Positions 11,100 through 23,512 of a stretch of 64,000 bases of DNA are shown in pieces. Made by a program: the position numbers and the translations under genes. Source of the stretch: Liriodendron chinense (lineage: Eukaryota > Streptophyta > Magnoliopsida > Magnoliales > Magnoliaceae); the NCBI GenBank assembly GCA_003013855.2, contig PVNU02002347.1, forward strand, positions 248,001-312,000. The letters run 5' to 3'. A model generated the notes under the pieces. The model made no database searches, was not told where the DNA came from, and saw nothing but the letters and a program-made list of their open reading frames with translations. Position 1 is the stretch's first letter. Each line of letters starts with the position of its first letter.

Positions 11100-11890
11100 A
11101 AGCTTGAAAATACATTCTTTTTGGAATTTTTTGAAAAGATCCGGATTATCGAACCTTGATCCGAGCGGTCGCGGTCGATGCCGATTTTTATTAAAAATCT
11201 CTCGGGATCTTTATCTCGACGTAGTTTAAGGTCTTCGGACCAAAACTTTGCATAGAAAAGGGCAACACACATTTTTTTTAACGAAAAATGTTTGGTAGTT
11301 ATCGGATCTTTGATTTGAACGATCAAGACCGCTGCCGGTTTTTATTGAAAGTCCCTCGGGATCTTGATCCCGACGTAGTTTAAGGTCTTCGGACCAAAAC
11401 TTTGTACAGAAAAGGGCAACACACATTTTTATTTTATTTTAGAAAAATGTCCAGTAGTCATCGGATCTTTGATTTGAACGATCAAGATCGCTGCCGATTT
11501 TTATTAAAAAGTCTCTCGGGATGTTGATCCCGACGTAGTTTAAGGTCTTCGGACCAAAACTTTGTACAAAAAAGGGCAACACACATTTTTTTTTTAGAAA
11601 AATGTCCGGTAGTTATCGGATCTTTGATTTGAACGATCAAAACCGCTGCTGGTTTTTATTGAAAGTCCCTCTGGATCTTAATCCTGACGTAGTTTAAGGT
11701 CATCGGACTAAAACTTAAGAGTGAGACTGGTAATATATTTTTTTTTTGTGATTTTGAAAAATGTTTTGAGTCATCGATTCTGATTTTGATGGTTAAGATC
11801 GATGCCCATTTTTTTATTAAAAATCCCTTGGGATCTTGATCCCGATGTAGTTTAAGGTCTTTAGTCCAAAACTTTGTGAAGTAGGCAGCA
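11100..11890 (-). repeat. Tandem array, about 154-160 bp period, five units
   Basis: The landmark GTAGTTTAAGGTC occurs at 11221, 11375, 11535, 11689 and 11847, giving periods of 154, 160, 154 and 158. Each unit also holds CGGATCTTTGATTTGAACGA, a TTTTTATTRAAAGTC stretch and CGGGATCTTGATCCCGACG, the last a palindrome (GGGATCTTGATCCC). A degenerate unit precedes it from about 10830. The period is satellite-like, and Tat/Ogre 3' regions are known sources of satellites. Confidence 0.85.
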
Positions 11891-11899
11891 ATCAAGGTT

Positions 11900-14400
11900 G
11901 GAAATTTCAGGGGTTCTTTTGAGGATGATTCAGATTATTAAGCCATAACCTTGGATGGTTGATATCACTGTTTGACCAAGTCAATTCTTTTTTCTTTTTC
12001 TTGAAAATTTCATGGAGCTTTTTACACATCATCAAGCCAACTTCTCCCCAATTTCTCACAAGATGAGATTTTGGTGAGATTCCTTACTTTTTCCCATCCT
12101 TTTCTTCCATCACTTCATTCTTACATGGAGGTACAAGATTCACTTGCAACCACCCTTCCCAAGGAGGAGTTCTTCTCAAGGAGAGAGGGTGAGGGGTCGT
12201 TTCAACCAAGTGGGAGGACGGAAGGCCCCCTGGGTGCCGCCCTAGCAGTTTTTACCCACTGGTCTTTCCAGTGGGTCGGGTAAAGGGGTGCCCTCCCCTT
12301 TTCTATATAACATGGGGCATCCTTGGCCCCTCCAACGTGCAATTTCTCTCACCTCTCTCTTGTACTCTCTCTTTCTTCAAGTTTTTCTCTTTCTTTTGGT
12401 GACCTTTTGCTCTTTTCAAGTGGTGGGGCCTTAGTGGAGCTTTGGGACAGCAAGGTGGTCCCCCTTTGGTGAGTGGTGAAGGTATGGACCACTCCCTTTT
12501 CTTTCTTGTCCTTTTTCTTCTTCATTGTCTCTTCTCATGTTTCCTTTTCTTTTTTCCATGTAGATATTCCAAGGGAGTCAAGGTGGGCCCAAGTCTTTTT
12601 GGCCTTTTTCTGGATCTTCAATCTCTTCTAAAGATGGTGCATGGAGATGACATTGCAAGCTTCCATTTCCTTCTTTTCCTTCTTTCACTCTCCCTTCATG
12701 TGTATGTAAAGGGTAATTTTGCTATGTCCATCAAGTGTGCATGGTAAAATATCCTATCTTTTCTCATGGGAGTTAGACCCCTTTTTATGTGTATCAAATG
12801 GGCTCAAAGTGAAGTCATGGCCCTTAGTGTATTTGATGGGCCCAATGCTTCATTTTGGGCTCCCTCATGCTCTCTTTTCCTTGTCATTTTTTCTTGGAGC
12901 TTTCTTTTCTTTTCCATCTTCTTTTCAAGGTTTGGGCCCATGGGAATGGTTGGGCCCACCTCAAGTTTTGGACTCACTTTAGATGGCCCCATCTTTCTTT
13001 ACATGTGTATGGACAAAAGTGGTTAGCCCGTTCTTCCCTTGGATCTCAAATGGGCTAGATTTCTTAGTTGGGCCTTTATGGACAAGTAGCCCAAACTTTC
13101 CACCATCTCTTGATTATGATGTACATCCTTATGCACAAAGTGTGGTGGGCTCCTTGGAATTTTTCATATAGATGGGCTTTTGGGCCCTCTTTGAAGCTTG
13201 TGTATTTCTTTTGGTCATGTGTGCACCACTACGCTTTGTGCATGTAGGATTCTTTTCCTTCATGCCTTTTCTTTGGATGGATGGAGGACTTGAGTTACTT
13301 GATCATCTACAAGTCCCATGAGTGAGTTGTTTCAACAATCTCACTAAATTCAAATGGTTTTCTCATGTTGTAGGAAAGTGGATCTCAAGAGCTTCCTTTA
13401 ATGTGTCCAACCTCAAATGGATGACCTTCTTCAAGTGAGCTATCCATGCAATCATAGCTCCTTGAACTTCTCTTGGTGTGTTTGGTGGGTCATCCACCAT
13501 CATTCTCAAAGATGAGTGATTTTTCTTTCAATTTGTGGGAAAGAATGATATCCATAAGTTGCCCAATTTTGTCCCATGCTTTGGGGCATTTTGGATTTTG
13601 ATTTTCAAGTGGGCTATGTATATCATTCTTAGCCATTTTCATGATGGTTGGGTGACTCATCAAGCCATGCCTTCTTGTGCTCAAATGGTCTCCCTTTTTT
13701 ATGAAGAAATTGGTGCACATAAGTTGCCCAAATTTGTCCTTACATGGACATCTCCAACTTTGGTTCTTCAGGTGGGCTATGTGCATCAATTTTTTTACCA
13801 TTGGCTTCTTTGATTCATATGTTTGTGGGTAGACCACCATGTTGTACTTTTATAGTCAAAACTTTCATCAAGATGATGCACATAGGGTTGCCCATGGTTA
13901 ACCCATGAATGGGTCCTCATGTTCTTCAAGTGGGCTATGTGCTCCCTTCGATCCATTGCGGTGAGGCACTTGGGTTGCTCTTGGGGGCCAATTTCCTTTC
14001 TATTTCCCACTTGTCCATGTATATGTGTAAAAAGATGGGAACATCTTAAATGAGGATCATGGCCTTGGTATGAAAAGTGAACCAAGCCTTAGTCACACAT
14101 GGACTTTGAAGAGGGATTTCTCATGTGAAATTGGATTCTTATCCCTTGATCTCATGACATTTGAGTGCATTTGTTGTCCAAAATGTGTCCTTGGATGATG
14201 GACTTTCCTTTCCTAGGTCATGGCATGCAACCTTCTTTAAGGTGGGCCTTGCTTTCTTCGATGGGGCCAACACATATCCTAGGCAACACATGGATTTGGA
14301 CATAGGACTTTTGCATTTGACTGTAGATCCTAATCCATGGGTTTCCTGGATAATGATTTGGATTTTAACGGGTAAAGAATAGGGACTTACCTTGCTAAGA
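11900..14400 (+). promoter_or_regulatory. Putative leader and promoter region of the antisense ORFs
   Basis: No protein domain is found. CTATATAACATGG at 12303-12315 is TATA-like on the plus strand and is followed by a CT-rich stretch (12340-12420), as in plant 5' leaders. From 12440 to 14380 the text is T-rich on the plus strand with recurring CAAGTGGGCTATGTG phrases (13609, 13761, 13928 and similar). This could be a long intron-containing leader of the antisense PMD transcript. That is inference; no splice-site pair can be proved. Confidence 0.3.
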
Positions 14401-14412
14401 TTGTAGGACTCA

Positions 14413-15903
14413 ATGGCGGATGATACGAGGGGGCGAAGGGCAGTCGATGAGGATGACCCGGCCTTCATCGTTCGCCGAGGGGCTCATATGTGTTCCTTAG
14501 CTAAGGAGCACCAACCTCTTCCCTCCATAAAGGGTCGAGGTACGAGAGATCTCTGGGATGACTGGGTGAAACACCCACAACCTTTGCTTGAACGTGTTAT
14601 GGTTGATACCCCTTTTGCCGGCCTCCTTACTTTGCGCTTTCACTAATAACGCTAACCGCATGCTGCTTGCGGCTCTCTGTGAGAGGTGGCGGAATGAGAC
14701 CCACACCTTTCAACTCCCTTGTGGCAAGTGGGGAATAACTCCCCTGGACATATATATGCAGATTGGCTTTCCATTCCATGGGGCAGTTGTTCTCCACGTA
14801 GGCTCTCTTGCATCCATCACTTCCACTGACTGGCTACGGCTTGTGGGAGCCATCCCTCCTGAGCACAAATTCTAGGGCCACCAAGTGAAACTGTGATGGT
14901 TTTACAACACCTTCGCTGCTGTCATCCCTACTACCGAGCTAGAGGCCCTTCACAAAGCATGGGCCATGATTACTTACGCCTTTGGGTCATTCCTTTTCTG
15001 CCATGCGAACGAGAGGATCGACCCTAAATTTCTTCGTTTGGTTAAGGATCTTCACCATTCGTACAATTGGAATGGGGCTATCTTGACGCATATCTTCCAA
15101 GGCTTAGATAAGACCTCTCGGAGTAGCCGGTCCTACACAAGTTACTGGCCCGTCGTGGAGGTACTCTTTTTAGCCTTCCCTAGAGACATTTGTCTTCTTT
15201 CTTTATCTGATCATTATGTCTGCCCTTCCCCAGACCTATTTTTACGATCATTTTGCTCATCTCTCACCGAGGATACGGGATGGTGTTGAGCCATCCTTGT
15301 ACCGCTTCATGCACTGGCATCAGCAAAACCGTCAACGGAATTCTCGAGTATCTGGGGATAATTAGCGTGCTGACATAAATGGACTAATCATTTAGATACG
15401 TAAGTATCTTGTTTTCCTTATCCATCGTGCTGCTCTCGGGCTGATTGTGATGAAATCATTTTTTGCAGTTTGCTCGGATGCCGTACGCCAACTTTTCTCT
15501 TTACTACACCCCTCAGCGTGTGGAAGAGTATGATTCTTCATGTCTTCGGATCATGCTTTCTTACGCTGAATCATTTCAGTGGTATTTGGGTGAGAGGCTG
15601 CTCCGACAGATCACTGGTGTGGCTTGGGTTCCTTGTTCCGCACCTCTTCCAGGTGCTCAGATCCCAGCTGATGAGATGACCGATGCTCTTGTGGGCCAGC
15701 TTGGGTTTCACTTCACGACCCCGGATCATGACTACGATGAGTGGTACTTACTGTATGGACAGGGGCCTCTGCTTCCTTCTCTTTATGTTCCAGGGGGTCA
15801 TCGCAGATATGCTGGCGGATCAGTGACAGCTCCTCTAATGGACCTTCATCGTCGGGAGCGGGATGAGAGGAGGGATGATGATGACTATATTGGTGATCTG
15901 TAG
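14413..15903 (+). pseudogene. Antisense ORF 1: plant mobile domain (PMD) protein, broken
   Basis: Starting at ATG 14413 the product has the PMD layout: an N-terminal part ending LWDDWVKHPQP, then NRMLLAALCERWRNETHTF and GKWGITPLDIYMQIGFPF (14650-14780), DWLRLVGAIPP, and a C-terminal part (15469-15903) with LGERLLRQITGVAWVPC and DYDEWYLLYGQG. PMD proteins (MAIL1/MAIN-like) occur both as host genes and as antisense ORFs of Tat-lineage retrotransposons. Here the ORF lies antisense between integrase and 3' LTR. The reading frame changes near 14640 and again near 15235, and stops interrupt it at 14873-14875 (TAG) and in the next 30 bp (TGA). A candidate intron 15400-15468 (GTAAGT to TTTTGCAG) precedes the last exon. 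The protein is therefore no longer made intact. PMD identity is fairly secure; function in the element is unknown. Confidence 0.75.
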
Positions 15904-16827
15904 TCTGCTTCTGTGAGGATGTATTCAACTTACTTAATGTATGATCTTCTTCCTTTTGCTTTTCTTCTGTATCAAAATCTTCTGCATGAATATACAACCC
16001 TTGATTTGCCTTAAAACCTCTTGATGATGCTTGGATGTCTTGACTTCTGACTGATTTTTTAATGACTTGTGGAAGATGAGACTTCTTAACTGCATGGATG
16101 ATGACTCGAACGGTACAGATCGCTTGATTTGGCCCTGTGGGCCCTTTTCAGGCTTCAGTTTTGCTTTGGAGCACTTATCCTTGATGTTTCGTGAGGCTAA
16201 GAAGGCTTTCCATGGCGCGGATGATGACTTGAACGGCTCAGATTGCTCTTTTCAGCCATGTGGGCCCACTTGATGATCAGATCTTGGATTCTGGCCCTCC
16301 TTTTTTGATGATCAAGCCTTCGATCTTGCTAGTTTATGACTCATGTGAACTCTTCCATGGTTTGGATTACGATGATCTAGTCTTTGAATGACTTATATTG
16401 CTTGTGGGCCCCTCTTAATCAATTTCCCTTTCCTTTGACTTGATCAGACCCATACTGGCCGTAGTACTTCATGATTGGATAGGTGGGGTATCTTTTAGAC
16501 GATTCAGATCAGCTTTACATGAAATCTGGAGCTGATCGGGGCTTTGGGCGGCCCTCAAGGTGCCATCTTCTGACATGTACTGGCAGTCCCACCTACCAAA
16601 AGACGGATAGACCAATCCCGCGAAGAGAGAGAAGACCCGTCAGTACGGGCGGCCCCCAGCCTCGCCCCTTGTGCGGTTTGGGCTGTCTCGTGTTCGGACA
16701 TTCTCAGCAGTCCACTGTCCCTATCTCCCTGATTTAGTGCACACGAGGTTTCGATCCAGTCATAAATCTTTCTTTTGTCTTCACTTTTCTCTTTTTGTCT
16801 TCTTTTCACCTTGTCCTTTTCCAAGCA
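15904..16827 (+). other. Spacer between the two antisense ORFs
   Basis: After the PMD stop codon the plus strand is CT-rich with short phrases such as GATGATGACTCGAACGG and GATGATGACTTGAACGG, a degenerate direct repeat at 16087 and 16219. The last 80 bp before ATG 16828 are pyrimidine-rich (TTTTCTCTTTTTGTCTTC), like a plant 5' leader. No RNA gene or ORF is recognised. Confidence 0.4.
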
Positions 16828-17050
16828 ATGGATGGTGAAGATGTAGGGGCTGTGGGGGCTGCCCATGGTGGGTCCCACACTTTAGATTTTCAAATGAGCT
16901 TTGATGAAGGGGAGATGCCTTTAATGGATGGGGTAGATGAAGCTTTAAGAGGGAGCATTGATGGAGACTTAAGCTTGGTGGTTAATGGAGCTTTTAATGA
17001 CTCCATTAATGGTGGGATGGCTGGAATTTCAGATTTGGATAGGTCCTTGG
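16828..17050 (+). pseudogene. Antisense ORF 2 (DUF7745-like), 5' part before the copia insertion
   Basis: The frame opens at ATG 16828 with an acidic, Gly/Asp-rich product (MDGEDVGAVGAAHGG start). It is cut at CTTGG 17046-17050, the left TSD of the copia element. The sequence beyond the right TSD copy (32953 onward) continues in the same compositional style, with a repeated MDG/DD pattern. The insertion therefore split one ORF. A further frame change of one base is needed near 33000 to reach the frame of the main part. Confidence 0.55.
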
Positions 17051-17427
17051 TGTTGGGTGCGTTTCACACAAGCCTGAGGATCTCGCCCCCCAATGCACTA
17101 GAATTATGGACTAAGATAATGAATTATCAAGAGTAAACAAACAACCACACGACGCAAGGAATTTTTAGTGGAAAACCCTCGAAAGAGGTAAAAACCACGG
17201 GACCTAGTCCAGATCAACAATCCACTATACCAGAGAACTATTACAACCGATCACAAGCACACACCGCTTGAATCAAACCTTCTTCACCCACACAGGGATG
17301 GATAACAATGAAAGGATAAGAAAACTGAGAGATCTCACCTGAGCACGAGGACGTTGAAGAGATGAGACGTCGTTGCACCGGGAATCACCTTCTCGAGCAA
17401 TACCTCTTCTACCAACAAGCTTCCTCA
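17051..17427 (-). repeat. Copia 3' LTR, distal fragment
   Basis: 377 bp matching 32148-32524 of the other LTR with about 13 differences counted by eye. It is interrupted at 17428 by the Athila-like element; the remainder of this LTR resumes at 27816. Confidence 0.92.
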
Positions 17428-19013
17428 TGTTGAGCTCTTAATTGTGCATGTTCTAACCCCAATTCATCACTCATTGTGCAAGACTTTCATAATTTAAGAC
17501 TCATTGAATGCATGATTGGGGATTGCAAGATTGAGAGTGGACTCCACCTAATTGGTGACAAAAGGACCTCATTTAGAACTATTTGGATGAAGATCGAAGG
17601 AGGACCAAAGAAAGAAGGAAGCAAGGAAAGAAGAAAAGAAGAAAGAAAGAAGAAACTGAACCAGAAATAGGCCAAGACCTGTCGTGACTGGTCGGCCAGG
17701 AAGGTCAAACCGGTCACACGACCGGTCGGCCAGCGTTCCAAGCATGCTGAGCTTACTGGACCTAAGCCAAACATAGCCCGACCGGTCGTGACCGGTCGGC
17801 CAGGCCAGTCCGATCGGTCCAGACCGGTCGGCCAGAAGTTCTTTCATATTCCAGAGCTTGCTGGACTGTTTTCCCATTGAGGCACAACCGGTCGTGACCG
17901 GTCGGCCAGCCAGCCCGACCGGTCGTCCGACCGGTCGGCCACGTGAAGAATCAGGACTTTCTAATTTCAGTCCGATTTTCTCTGCGCACTGCGTAACTCT
18001 TACGCAGATTCTCGATTCTTCTGAAGTTGCGGAGCCTCCCTACTATAAAAAGACACCTAGGGATCGTTCCTAGGGTATCTTAGAAGGGTTTAAGCAAGCT
18101 TGGAGGCAGCGGAAGTGGATTTCGAAGTTCCACAACTCCTTCTAGTTTGTTTTACTGTTTTTATGAGTTTTTTGGTTGTTTCATGTTTCCTTGGATCACG
18201 AGCAGCTAAACCTCTTAGCTAGGGCTAAGAGGTGAAGCTTGTAGTGGATCTAAGATGTTTCAATTCATTCTAAGTTGGTTTTAAGTTTGGAATTCATGTT
18301 TATGAACTATGGTTTGAAGTTTATACAAGTTTTAAGTAGTTTTTTTTAGTCTTATGACGACTCATGGATGTATGGGAGAATTACTTAAATTCTTAATTGG
18401 TTTGTATTAGTGTAGACCTGTATGATCCGAGGAATTGGAGTACGCTCTAGTACTATGATCTTCATGTGGGGACTTCCTATCAAAGTTCTACTTTTCTGAA
18501 TTTCTGTAATGTGTATGGACTGTGCATGTGATTTGAATCAAGTTCAAATCATGATCTAGCCTTGTTTTGTGACAGGACTTGAGGATGGTTATAATTGTGA
18601 ACTGAGCCTTTTGGAATGAGGACTGACCTATGCAATTGAGCATGCTCAGCCTAGCTTACATTGAGTGAATCCTATGCATTGGACTTACATATAACAGATT
18701 GTTTGGTTTAACAGCTCTATCATCCGGCTAGATAGATCTTAATATCGATTCTAGTTGAGAAAGTGTGAAACCACAGCGGATTGAACATCAAGGATTGCTA
18801 CAAGTGGATCCTTAAACCCCTAGTGCCTTTTTATAATTATTTATCTTTAATTTAATTCAATTTTGTTACTCACATCAAATCCATACAAAATCTGGTTGTT
18901 AGCTTTCAATAGACACTATGTGTTTGTGAATTCCTACACAAGTCCCTGTGGATCGTCCTTGGTCTTACCGAGTTTATTACTACATCGCAACCCTACACTT
19001 GGGGAAGCGAACA
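17428..19013 (+). repeat. Athila-like 5' LTR with GACCGGTC palindromes
   Basis: 1586 bp, same length as the 3' LTR, with about 25 differences by eye (about 98.4% identity), mostly transitions. From 17685 to 17945 it holds repeated GACCGGTCGTGACCGGTCGG-type palindromes. A TATAAAA box at 18044-18050 is followed by CACCTAGGGATCGTTCCTAG. Confidence 0.93.
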
Positions 19014-19019
19014 AGTTTT

Positions 19020-19037
19020 TGGCGGCGTTGCTTGGGA
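19020..19037 (+). other. Primer binding site of the Athila-like element
   Basis: TGGCGGCGTTGCTTGGGA starts six bases after the LTR. It resembles the TGGCGCCGTTGCCGGGGA primer site common in Athila and Tat elements, with a few substitutions. The tRNA identity cannot be fixed without a tRNA comparison. Confidence 0.6.
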
Positions 19038-19724
19038 CTTTGACGGTTTTTCACAAATTTATGAAATTAGTATCTATTTAGAATTTTTAGGATTTTAGGA
19101 TTAACTTAGCTTGTTTATTTGATTTTTCTTTTCAGGGATTTCTAGGAAGCTGAAGAAGATACAAGGATTTCAAGTGCCGAATCAGGTTCTATCTTTCTAA
19201 ACCTTACTCTTCTCCTTCTCCTATTCATTCCTATCATATTCATCTCTTGTAGAGTGGGTGGAGACTCCTTTTGGATCTCTGAATGGTTGGCCTTGTGCCA
19301 CCTGGATTCCTATTGGTCGGCTCTGCCGTCTTGGATCACCTTGTGCTTAGAGATTTCTTTTCTCACGTCTACTCCTCTTTCTCCTTTTTCGGCACTTTTT
19401 CTCAAAAGATTCAAAGAGTGGGTGGGGAGTTCTTTGAACCCCTATTGACCAGGAGAAATCGGTCTCTATCCTTGCTTCTGGCTTAGCCATTGCAGGACAC
19501 CTTGTGCTTTGGTCTTTGAGAAGAGTTAAGAAAGGGAGGAAGAATTCTTCTTTCTCTTCGTTTCATATTTTTGATTTTGCATGCCACATTGGGCTCGGGA
19601 TTCCAATAACTGACTCATAGGTGAAGGGGGGGATAGTAGAAGGAATTGACAGAGAGCCACGTGCTAGGAGACATCTAAACCCTCCAATTTTGTTTGAAGG
19701 TATAGCTGTGAATCAACTTAATCC

Positions 19725-20800
19725 AATGGCCAATCCTAATCTGGGCCAAAACCAAACTGAAACGGGGGAGAATGTGGTTGAGGATGTTCCTAGACCTAGA
19801 ACTTTACGTGACTTCTTGCAACCAGCAAAAGCAAGCACTCCCTCATGCATAGTATTTCCACCAAATGCAGGGAATGTGGATTTGAAGCCGGGAGTGATCC
19901 AACTTCTCCCTAAATTCCATGGATTAGACAGTGAAAGTGCCTATCAACACCTTAAGGAGTTTGATGAGGTAATAACCACCATGCACTTTGCTAATGTGAC
20001 TGACGATGTGGTGAGACTTAAATTCTTCCCTTTTACTCTTAAAGATAAAGCAAAAGGTTGGCTTCATGCATTAAGGCCAAGATCAATTAGTGCATGGACT
20101 GATATGCATACAGAATTCATAAAAAAAATTCTTCCCTCCTCACAAAACAAACATGTTGAAGCGCCTTATCATGAACTTTGCCCAAAAGGAAGATGAAAAC
20201 TTCTTCCAATATTGGGAGAGGTTTAAGGACCTATTAAATGCATGTCCACATCATGGCTATGAAATTTGGCAGGTTATAAGCTTTTTCTATGAAGGACTGA
20301 CTTCACCCATGCCCCAATTCGTAGAGATGATGTGTAATGGGGAGTTCATGAATAAGGAGGCTGATGAAGCATGTGATTATTTGGAAGAATTGGCTGAGAA
20401 TGCACAGTCTTGGGATACATCAAAACCAACAAATTCCAAGACTGGCCAACAAAAGGAAAAAGGAGGAATGTATGTCTTATCAGAAGAGGATAGCATAAGT
20501 GCACGAGTGGCTAGCCTCATAAAAAAGGTCGAAGCCATGGAATTGAGGAAAGGAGAGACGATTAACTCCAATGACGTTGAAACTGTTTGTGGAATTTGTG
20601 TCGGAAACCAACATGCAACACAAGAGTGTCCCACAATTTCAGCAGTTCAGGACATCTTACAAGAACAATCAAATGCCATAAACAGTTATCAACGACAATT
20701 TGGTGCTCCAACCTCAAACATGTTTAATGCTAGTTGGAAGAACCATCCCAACTTCAGTTGGAGGAATGGACCCACTGCGAATGCAACCCCTATCCCTTAA
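19725..20800 (+). pseudogene. Athila-like gag (two frames)
   Basis: The likely start is ATG 19725 (MANPNLGQN). The capsid part reads through LKFFPFTLKDKAKGWLHAL. Near 20150-20190 the frame shifts by one base and continues as IMNFAQKEDENFFQYWERFK and FVEMMCNGEF. A zinc knuckle of the form C-x2-C-x4-H-x4-C (CGICVGNQHATQEC) is encoded at about 20590-20630. A TAA at 20798-20800 stands where the related families read a glutamine, consistent with a CAA to TAA change. This gag cannot be made in full. Confidence 0.85.
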
Positions 20801-21346
20801 GCTCAACCTATACTAGGTCCATCTCTAGTCATTACTCCAAAAGTGACGCTAGAGGAGATGTTGGGTGCATTCGTATCGGTCCAAGCTGAGTATAATAAGA
20901 CAAATTCTCTGAAAATAGATGGGTTCATGCAAGAGCAATTGAAATTCAATCAAAATTCAACCCAAGCCATCAATGAATTGAAAACATCAATGGCTAGAGT
21001 TGAATCTCATCTTAGTGCTAGAGAGAAGGGCACACTTCCTGCCCAACCTCTTCCTAACCCAAGAACCCAGTTTGAGATACAAGATGCAAGCTCATCCTTT
21101 CACCACATGGAACATGTTCAAGCTATCACCACTTTGAGGAATGGGAAAGAAATTGACAAATCTAATCCGGTGAAGGCCCCAAAGCCTAAGGATCCAAAAA
21201 TTTCCAAAGAGGATGATAGCTCAAACAACACTCCACAAGAGAAAGAACCGGAAAGGCAATACAAGCCGGTTGCCTCGTTTCCACAAATGTTGATTTCACC
21301 TAAACCTTTAGATAAAAATTTAAAAATTTTAGAAGTTTTCAAATAG
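20801..21346 (+). pseudogene. Athila-like gag/pol linker
   Basis: The frame continues without a break after the 20800 stop: a stretch with VTLEEMLGAFVSVQAEYNK, the ITTLRNGKEI block, a Pro/Lys-rich segment and PVASFPQML, then a TAG at 21344-21346. Such a linker between zinc knuckle and protease is usual for this lineage. The real continuity is with the upstream gag and the downstream protease in the same polyprotein. Confidence 0.75.
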
Positions 21347-22240
21347 GTGAAGATCAACATCCCGTTGTTGGATGCAATAAAACAAATACCATCGTATGCT
21401 AAATTTCTAAAGGAATTGTGTACAATCAAAAGGAAACACAATGTTCACAACAAAGTACTTTTGACCGAGAATTTGAGCGCCATCATCAAACAAGAGGTGC
21501 CCCAAAAATACAAGGATCTGGGTAGTCCAACCATCTCATGCATCATAGGAGACTACCGGATTAAACAAGCTTTACTCGACTTGGGGGCAAGTGTGAATCT
21601 CATTCCATACTCGGTCTACGAGCAACTTGGGTTAGGTGAATTGAAACCCACCAAAACCACACTCCAACTTGCTGAGAGATCCATTCGTATACCGAGAGGA
21701 ATGATTGAGGATGTTCTAGTCCAAGTTGATAAATTCTACTACCCGGTAGACTTTATTGTCTTGGATACACATCCCGTGATAGGCACCGGTGCTCAAATTC
21801 CCGTCATACTTGGACGACTGTTTCTAGCTACTTCAAATGCAATTATTAATTGTAGAAACGGACTTGTACAAATGTCCTTTGAAAATATGACCCTTGAGCT
21901 TAACATATTTGATTTATGCAAACAACCACGGGAGGTTGATGATGATATCCACGAACTAAACATGATTGAATCATTCGTGGAAGATACATTCCCCTTATCA
22001 CTATCTTCCGACCCTTTGGAGGCATGTGTGGCCCATTCTCATGAGATAAATGATGACACAATACAAGAGATGGATGCCATTCTAGATGTGATGCCGGTGC
22101 TTGATAATAAAAGATGGAGAGCCCTATTTGAGCCTTTGCCTGTTAATGAGAACAAGGCCCTCCCATCCAACATCAAGGCACCAACACTCGACCTAAAACC
22201 ATTACCAAGTGAACTGAAATGTTTATTTAGGTCGAGATGA
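21347..22240 (+). pseudogene. Athila-like aspartic protease region
   Basis: The retropepsin active site reads LDLGASVNLIPYSV at about 21580-21625, with the Asp-x-Gly-Ala core kept, and ILGRLFLAT near 21810 corresponds to the family's conserved C-terminal protease motif. It is followed by an acidic linker rich in D and E (LNMIESFVED). The frame is open from the stop at 21346 to a TGA at 22238-22240. As part of a polyprotein it has no start codon of its own. Confidence 0.82.
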
Positions 22241-22295
22241 GACATATCCAGTGGTGATTTCTTCCCACTTGGATGAGGAATAAGAGAGTAGGCTA

Positions 22296-23464
22296 ATGGC
22301 CACTCTATTAGAGCACAAGAGTGCCATTGGATGGTCAATTGAGGATCGCAAAGGCATAGACCCACTAATTTGTACTCATCGCATACACCTTGAAGAGAAT
22401 GCGAAGACATCCCGGCAACCACAAAGACGACTAAATCCAAACATGAAGGATGTGGTTAAGGCCGAAGTGGTGAAACTATTGGATGTGGGTATTATTTACC
22501 CAATATCTGATAGTCAATGGGTGAGCCCAACTCAAGTGGTGCCTAAGAAATCTGGAATAACCATCGTAGCCAATGCCAATAATGAACTCGTGCCAACTAG
22601 AGTCACTACAGGTTGGAGAATGTGCATTGACTACAGGAAGCTAAACACTGTCACGAGGAAAGACCATTTTCCCCTACCGTTTGTTGATCAAATTTTAGAA
22701 CGGTTGGCGGGTCATTCCCACTTTTGCTTCCTTGATGGCTATTCAGGGTACAACCAAATAGAGATTGCCGTGAAGGCCAAGAAAAGACTACATTCACATG
22801 TCCATTCGGTAATTTCGCCTATCGACGGATACCGTTTGGACTATGTAATGCCCCTGCCACCTTTCAGCGTTGTATGATGAGTATCTTTTCTGACATGGTG
22901 GGGACAATTCTCGAAGTCTTCATGGATGATTTTTTCGTATTTGGTTGTAGCTTTGATGAGTGCCTTGAGCACTTGAAATCTGTGCTGAAAAGATGTGAAG
23001 AGAAGAACCTTGTGCTGAATTGAGAGAAGTGTCACTTCATGGTTCAAAAGGGAATTGTACTTGGTCACATCGTTTCACAAAATGGAATCGAGGTGGACAA
23101 AGCGAAAATTAATCTCATCTCTAACCTTCCACCACCCAAGAGCATATGAGATGTACGGTCCTTTTTAGGACACGCAGGATTTTACAGAAGGTTCATAAAG
23201 GACTTCAGTTCACTCTCTCGTCCTTTATGTAACCTACTTCAAAAGGAAAATTCATTCGTGTGGAATGAAGAATGTCAAAAGGCCTTTACCACCCTTAAAG
23301 GTATGTTGACATGTGCTCCCATAATGCAACCACCTGATTGGAGCCTTCCTTTTGAGATTATGTGTGATGCTAGCGACTATGCTATTGGGGCCGTGCTAGG
23401 CCAAAGAAAAGAAAAAAAGCCATGTGTCATCTATTATGCAAGTAGAACCCTAAACTCAGCCTAA
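22296..23464 (+). pseudogene. Athila-like reverse transcriptase, frame-broken
   Basis: The RT fingers/palm begin with EVVKLLDVGIIYPISDSQWV and continue through MCIDYRKLN and FLDGYSGYNQI. The frame breaks near 22780-22870. The palm continues in another frame with the catalytic box FMDDFFVFG at about 22920-22945. Stops stand at 23021-23023 (TGA, tryptophan expected), 23147-23149 (TGA, arginine expected) and 23462-23464 (TAA, glutamine expected). The connection and start of RNase H follow (DASDYAIGAVLGQR). The three stops are all compatible with C-to-T or G-to-A transitions. Confidence 0.85.
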
Positions 23465-23512
23465 GCAAACTACACCACTACTGAAAAAGAACTTTTAGCC
23501 GTAGTTTTTACC

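Noticed and set aside
11100..11890. Regular array considered as a CRISPR
   Set aside because: This is a eukaryotic genome and the units are about 155 bp tandem copies without short repeat and unique spacer structure.
17476..18073. Arg/Pro/Gly-rich frames such as RPVVTGRPASPTGRP
   Set aside because: They are translations of the GACCGGTC palindromes in the LTR and recur in every LTR copy.
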